Shown here piece after piece: positions 61,530-64,000 of a DNA stretch of 64,000 nt (position 1 is its first letter; each line of letters opens with the position of its first letter). The stretch comes from Streptomyces capitiformicae. GTDB lineage: Bacteria > Actinomycetota > Actinomycetes > Streptomycetales > Streptomycetaceae. The stretch is from positions 4,525,767 to 4,589,766 of the forward strand of contig NZ_CP022161.1 of NCBI RefSeq assembly GCF_002214185.1, read 5' to 3'. Under the pieces are notes generated by a model. It was not told the DNA's origin. It did not search any database and was given only the letters and a program-made list of their open reading frames with translations. The position numbers and the translations under genes are program-made.

Positions 61530-62084
61530 TCAGCGGGCGTCCGCCTCGGGATCCGGGCGCGGGAGTTCGTCGAGGTCGAGGGTGAAGGTGCGGCCGTCGG
61601 CCAGGGGGATGGGGAGCTTGCCCGTGCCGTACCTGTGGGTGTGTGCGGCGATGTAACCGGTGGCAGTCGGCTGGGTGTGGAGGACGACTTCCTGGGCGTA
61701 GGGGTCCACGACCAGGTAGATCGGGATGCCGTAGCGGCCGTACTTCGCGGTGCAGTCGTCGTAGTCCTTGCGTGCGGAGGAGGTCGAGACGACCTCGGAG
61801 ATCAGCAGGACGTCCTCGAAGCTGTAGCGCTTGCCTTCCTTGCGTGCGTCCTCGCGCAGGATCGCGAGGTCGGGGGCGGAGTTCTCGTCGGCGGGGAAGT
61901 CGATGTAGACGTCGGAGGTGACCTTCGCGTGACGGCCGAGGGCAAGAGCGGAGTCGATCTGCATCGACCTGATGGTGCTGGAGTGCTCTTCGCTCTGCGG
62001 GGTCATGATCACCTTTCCGTCGGCCCCGAACAGGACCGTGTACCCCTTGGGGAACTCGGTGTGCACGATCGCGTCGGCGCTCAT
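61530..62084 (-). CDS. Uma2-family endonuclease-like protein (second)
   Basis: 184 residues. FADGKVIMTP-like start, SAPDLAILREDARKEG with active-site Asp, VLLISEVVSTSSARKDYDDC with Glu, and KYGRYGIPIYLVVDP. The same family as the gene at 33214 but clearly diverged. GGAAGGAG 7 bases before the ATG at 62084. Accessory setting. Nuclease activity in this family is not established for streptomycete members. Confidence 0.88.
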   Translation of the reverse strand: MSADAIVHTEFPKGYTVLFGADGKVIMTPQSEEHSSTIRSMQIDSALALGRHAKVTSDVYIDFPADENSAPDLAILREDARKEGKRYSFEDVLLISEVVSTSSARKDYDDCTAKYGRYGIPIYLVVDPYAQEVVLHTQPTATGYIAAHTHRYGTGKLPIPLADGRTFTLDLDELPRPDPEADAR

Positions 62085-62262
62085 GGACGGCTCCTTCCCG
62101 TGTGTGGTCAGGATACGACGGACAGTGCCGCGTCACCGAGCCCGTCGGTACGGCCGGCAGACCGGTCCGGACGGTTGTGCGGCCCGCTCACCGCCGGTGC
62201 CGGAGATCCGCAGCGGGGCCTGTCGCACGACATAGGAATAAGTAGGCCAACGAGGTGTCGCC

Positions 62263-62693
62263 TGGGTGACGGCCGCGCCCGAACTGGTGGCCGCCGTCCG
62301 CTCGGCCAAGCAGTTCCTGACGTACGTCGCCTCGGGTCCCTTCCAGCACGCGGTCGCCGAGGCCCTGCACCTGCCGGACTCGTACTTCGCGGAGTTCCGC
62401 GCGGACATGCTCCTCAAGCGCGAACTCCTCGCGGACGGACTGGAGGAGGCGGGCTTCGAGGTGTTCCGCCCGGCCGGTACGTACTTCATCACCACCGACA
62501 TCCGCCTGCTCGGCGAGAGCGACGGCTTCGCGTTCTGCCGTGCGCTGCCGAAGCGTTGCGGGGTGGTCGCGATCCCGAACGCGGTCTTCCACGACCACCG
62601 CGACAGGGCGCGCCCTTCGTGCGCTTCGCGTTCTGCAAGCGGACGAGCGTGCTGGAGGAGGCCGTGTCCCGCCTCAAGTGCCTGGCCGGCTGA
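62263..62693 (+). pseudogene. Truncated and frameshifted aminotransferase copy
   Basis: Homologous to residues 268-410 of the gene at 56769: VTAAPELVAAVRSAKQFLTY, then VASGPFQHAVAEALHLPDSY and FITTDIRLLGESDGFAFCRA. The 5' two-thirds are absent. Near 62603 one base is missing (GAGCAG in the intact copy reads GACAG here), after which the frame changes; RFAFCKRTSVLEEAVSRLK follows in the restored phase up to the stop at 62691. 431 bases where 432 are expected. A terminator-like stem follows, as if it were the original 3' end. Confidence 0.88.
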
Positions 62694-62718
62694 AGCCCTT
62701 CGGGCCGGCGAAACGGCA

Positions 62719-62771
62719 ACAGCCCGGCCGCGCACCACCGTTTCCGGTGATCCGTGCACGGACCGGGCTGT
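62719..62771 (+). terminator. Terminator-like stem behind the aminotransferase fragment
   Basis: ACAGCCCGG (62719-62727) pairs perfectly with CCGGGCTGT (62763-62771), with smaller inner pairings (GCAC/GTGC, CACCG/CGGTG). No equivalent stem follows the intact copy, so this one may be the ancestral terminator of the aminotransferase gene. Confidence 0.7.
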
Positions 62772-62805
62772 CGTTCGCCTGAGAACGCCCCTTGCCGTGA
62801 CCCCT

Positions 62806-62864
62806 AGGCCGTTTCGTTTGGATCACGCCGCAGACTCGGGGCCTGGCAACGCGCGTCTGCGGCG
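62806..62864. other. Possible IS end and hairpin
   Basis: AGGCCGTTTCGTTTGGATCA (62806-62825) is reminiscent of terminal sequences of Streptomyces insertion elements; only one end is seen. It is followed by a 10-bp perfect stem (CGCCGCAGAC at 62826 and GTCTGCGGCG at 62855). Confidence 0.4.
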
Positions 62865-62942
62865 CTGACGAGATGCGATCGATTCCCCGACCTGCTCCGA
62901 ACAACAAGGCCTTGGCGGGCCACAGTGCGACCACCGTCTCCT

Positions 62943-63362
62943 TCATCGCTGTCGTCCCGTGTCGCGCGGCCAGATGGCGATGGCGATCAGCACGGCCGCC
63001 CACACCCCCAGCGGCGTGACCGGCCAGTAATAGGTCAGCTCTCCCTTCTGCGCACAGCGGGCGCCCCAGATCCCAGACATGATCACTGCTCCACCGAGCC
63101 AGTAGCGCCATTCGGCCAGCCACTCCCTGAGGTCTTTACGGTCCTGCTCTGAGCGGGTCGGCGCCGGTGCGGGTAAGTCGGCTGTCAGCGCGGCGAGTTC
63201 ATCGGCTGTACGCGCCCGCAGGGCACGTGTGGAACGGATCTCGTGCTCGTGCGGATCGAGTCGCCCCTCAGCCAGCGCCGCGGCCAGCACGCCGAGCGTT
63301 TCGTCGCGGTCGCGGTCCGAGACCCGCAGAGCGGGCACCGGAGGCTCCCGTCGGTCATCCAC
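62943..63362 (-). CDS. DUF1707 and two-TM membrane protein
   Basis: 139 residues. PVPALRVSDRDRDETLGVLA and AEGRLDPHEHEIRSTRALRA is the DUF1707 motif (SHOCT-like). Two membrane helices follow (YWLGGAVIMSGIWG and PVTPLGVWAAVLIAIAIWP). GTG at 63360-63362, with AGGAG 7 bases upstream; GTG at 63365 possible. Divergent from the TetR gene. Confidence 0.85.
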   Translation of the reverse strand: MDDRREPPVPALRVSDRDRDETLGVLAAALAEGRLDPHEHEIRSTRALRARTADELAALTADLPAPAPTRSEQDRKDLREWLAEWRYWLGGAVIMSGIWGARCAQKGELTYYWPVTPLGVWAAVLIAIAIWPRDTGRQR

Positions 63363-63409
63363 CACTTGTCTCCTTTCGGCTCCGTGCAGCACCTCACCTG
63401 ACGGAAGGT

Positions 63410-63431
63410 TAGAATACGACTGTATCTTAAA
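63410..63431. promoter_or_regulatory. Divergent promoter and operator before TetR gene
   Basis: TAGAAT (63410-63415) is a perfect streptomycete -10 on the plus strand, and TAAGAT is a -10-like hexamer on the minus strand (63431-63426). ATAC (63414-63417) and GTAT (63422-63425) form the core of an imperfect palindrome over both. The TetR protein may repress its own gene and the DUF1707 gene. Confidence 0.5.
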
Positions 63432-63447
63432 GATGGGAGCGCGACCG

Positions 63448-64000
63448 ATGCCCAAGACCGTCGACAGGGAGGAACAGCGTCGGCAGATCGGTGCGGCCCT
63501 GCTCCAACTGGTCGCCGAACGCGGCCTCGACGAGGTCAGCGTGCGCACCGTGGCCGCCGCAACGGGCCGTTCCCCCGGCGCCGTTCAGAAGTACTTCCGC
63601 ACCAAGGACGAGATGCTCACGTTCGCCGCTGAGCTGGCCGGTGAGCGCGTCGAGCGCCGGATGGCCGCGGTGGACACCGCACTGCCGCTGCGCCAGGCGC
63701 TGCGTGACCTGATCCTTACCACGCTCCCCGTGGACGCCGAGCGACGCGCTGAGGCCACCGCGCAACTCGCCTTTGCCGTCCACGCGGCACACCACCCCCG
63801 CCTTGCCGCGATCCGGCGGCAGGTCGACCAGGACATCCGTGAGGCACTGGCCACCTGGCTGGAGTCCGCCGGGCACGAAACCCACGCGGCGGCCGTCGCT
63901 GATGCAGTCATCGCACTGTCCGACGGCCTGGCACTGCGCATGCTGTACACCCCACAGGAGCACGAGCACCTGCTCACAGTCCTGGACCAGGCGCTGCACA
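63448..64000 (+). CDS. TetR-family regulator (partial, C-terminus outside window)
   Basis: At least 184 residues present. IGAALLQLVAERGLDEVSVR then TVAAATGRSPGAVQKYFRTK is the TetR DNA-binding HTH, followed by EMLTFAAELAGERVERRMAA and the start of the helical ligand domain. ATG at 63448 with GGGAG 8 bases upstream. Runs off the window end. Confidence 0.92.
   Translation, partial: MPKTVDREEQRRQIGAALLQLVAERGLDEVSVRTVAAATGRSPGAVQKYFRTKDEMLTFAAELAGERVERRMAAVDTALPLRQALRDLILTTLPVDAERRAEATAQLAFAVHAAHHPRLAAIRRQVDQDIREALATWLESAGHETHAAAVADAVIALSDGLALRMLYTPQEHEHLLTVLDQALH

Noticed and set aside
58002..62262. Classical integrative element
   Set aside because: No integrase, tRNA site or replication gene is visible, so only a block flanked by a duplicated gene end can be claimed.

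Overview
The window is a stretch of linear Streptomyces-type chromosome. It is very GC-rich with third-position GC bias, uses many GTG and TTG starts, and carries typical actinobacterial families (TIGR04222, DUF3151, DUF2617, DUF1023, DUF6879, DUF1707). The gene order from the YbaB gene through the Ser/Thr kinase, purA, the P450, two two-component systems, the kynurenine genes, fba, pyrE, the membrane spermidine synthase and DUF2617 to a class I aminotransferase matches my memory of the S. coelicolor SCO3619-SCO3658 core region. That synteny is recalled, not computed.

Layout. 0-14 kb: YbaB (cut by the window edge), a SLATT two-TM protein, a membrane-tethered PstS-like protein, a Ser/Thr kinase, a translationally coupled DJ-1/MarR pair with a strong operator, a class III aminotransferase, a chloramphenicol-phosphotransferase-like kinase, secreted proteins, and a GntR-glycosyltransferase pair. 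14.3-19 kb: an accessory insert holding about 1 kb without a convincing gene, a three-gene operon (89-aa protein, DUF6879, NB-ARC/TPR STAND ATPase with a possible amyloid-type N-terminal motif) and a frameshifted small gene next to purA. 19-30 kb: purA, a lipid-kinase-like protein, an APC permease, a MITE, a hemC paralogue, and small secreted, regulatory and lipoprotein genes. 30-33 kb: a GbsR/MarR regulator divergent from an ABC exporter across a near-perfect palindrome.

33-47 kb: Uma2 nuclease, CYP107-type P450, two paralogous NarL-type two-component systems (the second at the end of an overlapping operon with a DUF1023 hydrolase and an acyltransferase), then kynurenine formamidase, kynureninase and tryptophan dioxygenase. 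A MITE supplies the kynU stop codon, and a separate short hairpin repeat sits in frame inside kynU. A small GntR regulator faces two small genes. 47-58 kb: DHA2 efflux pump, fba, pyrE, aldose epimerase, SRPBCC protein, spermidine-synthase-like membrane protein, DUF2617, two Gly/Ser/Cys-tailed membrane proteins and an aminotransferase. 58-62.7 kb: a second accessory block (UPF0158 protein, a 697-aa protein of unknown function, Uma2 nuclease) bracketed by the intact aminotransferase 3' half and a truncated, frameshifted second copy of it. The window ends with a DUF1707 membrane protein divergent from a TetR regulator.

The best candidates for undescribed biology are the STAND/DUF6879 operon, the 697-aa/UPF0158 pair inside a duplicated aminotransferase end, and the in-frame repeat-derived peptide in kynureninase.
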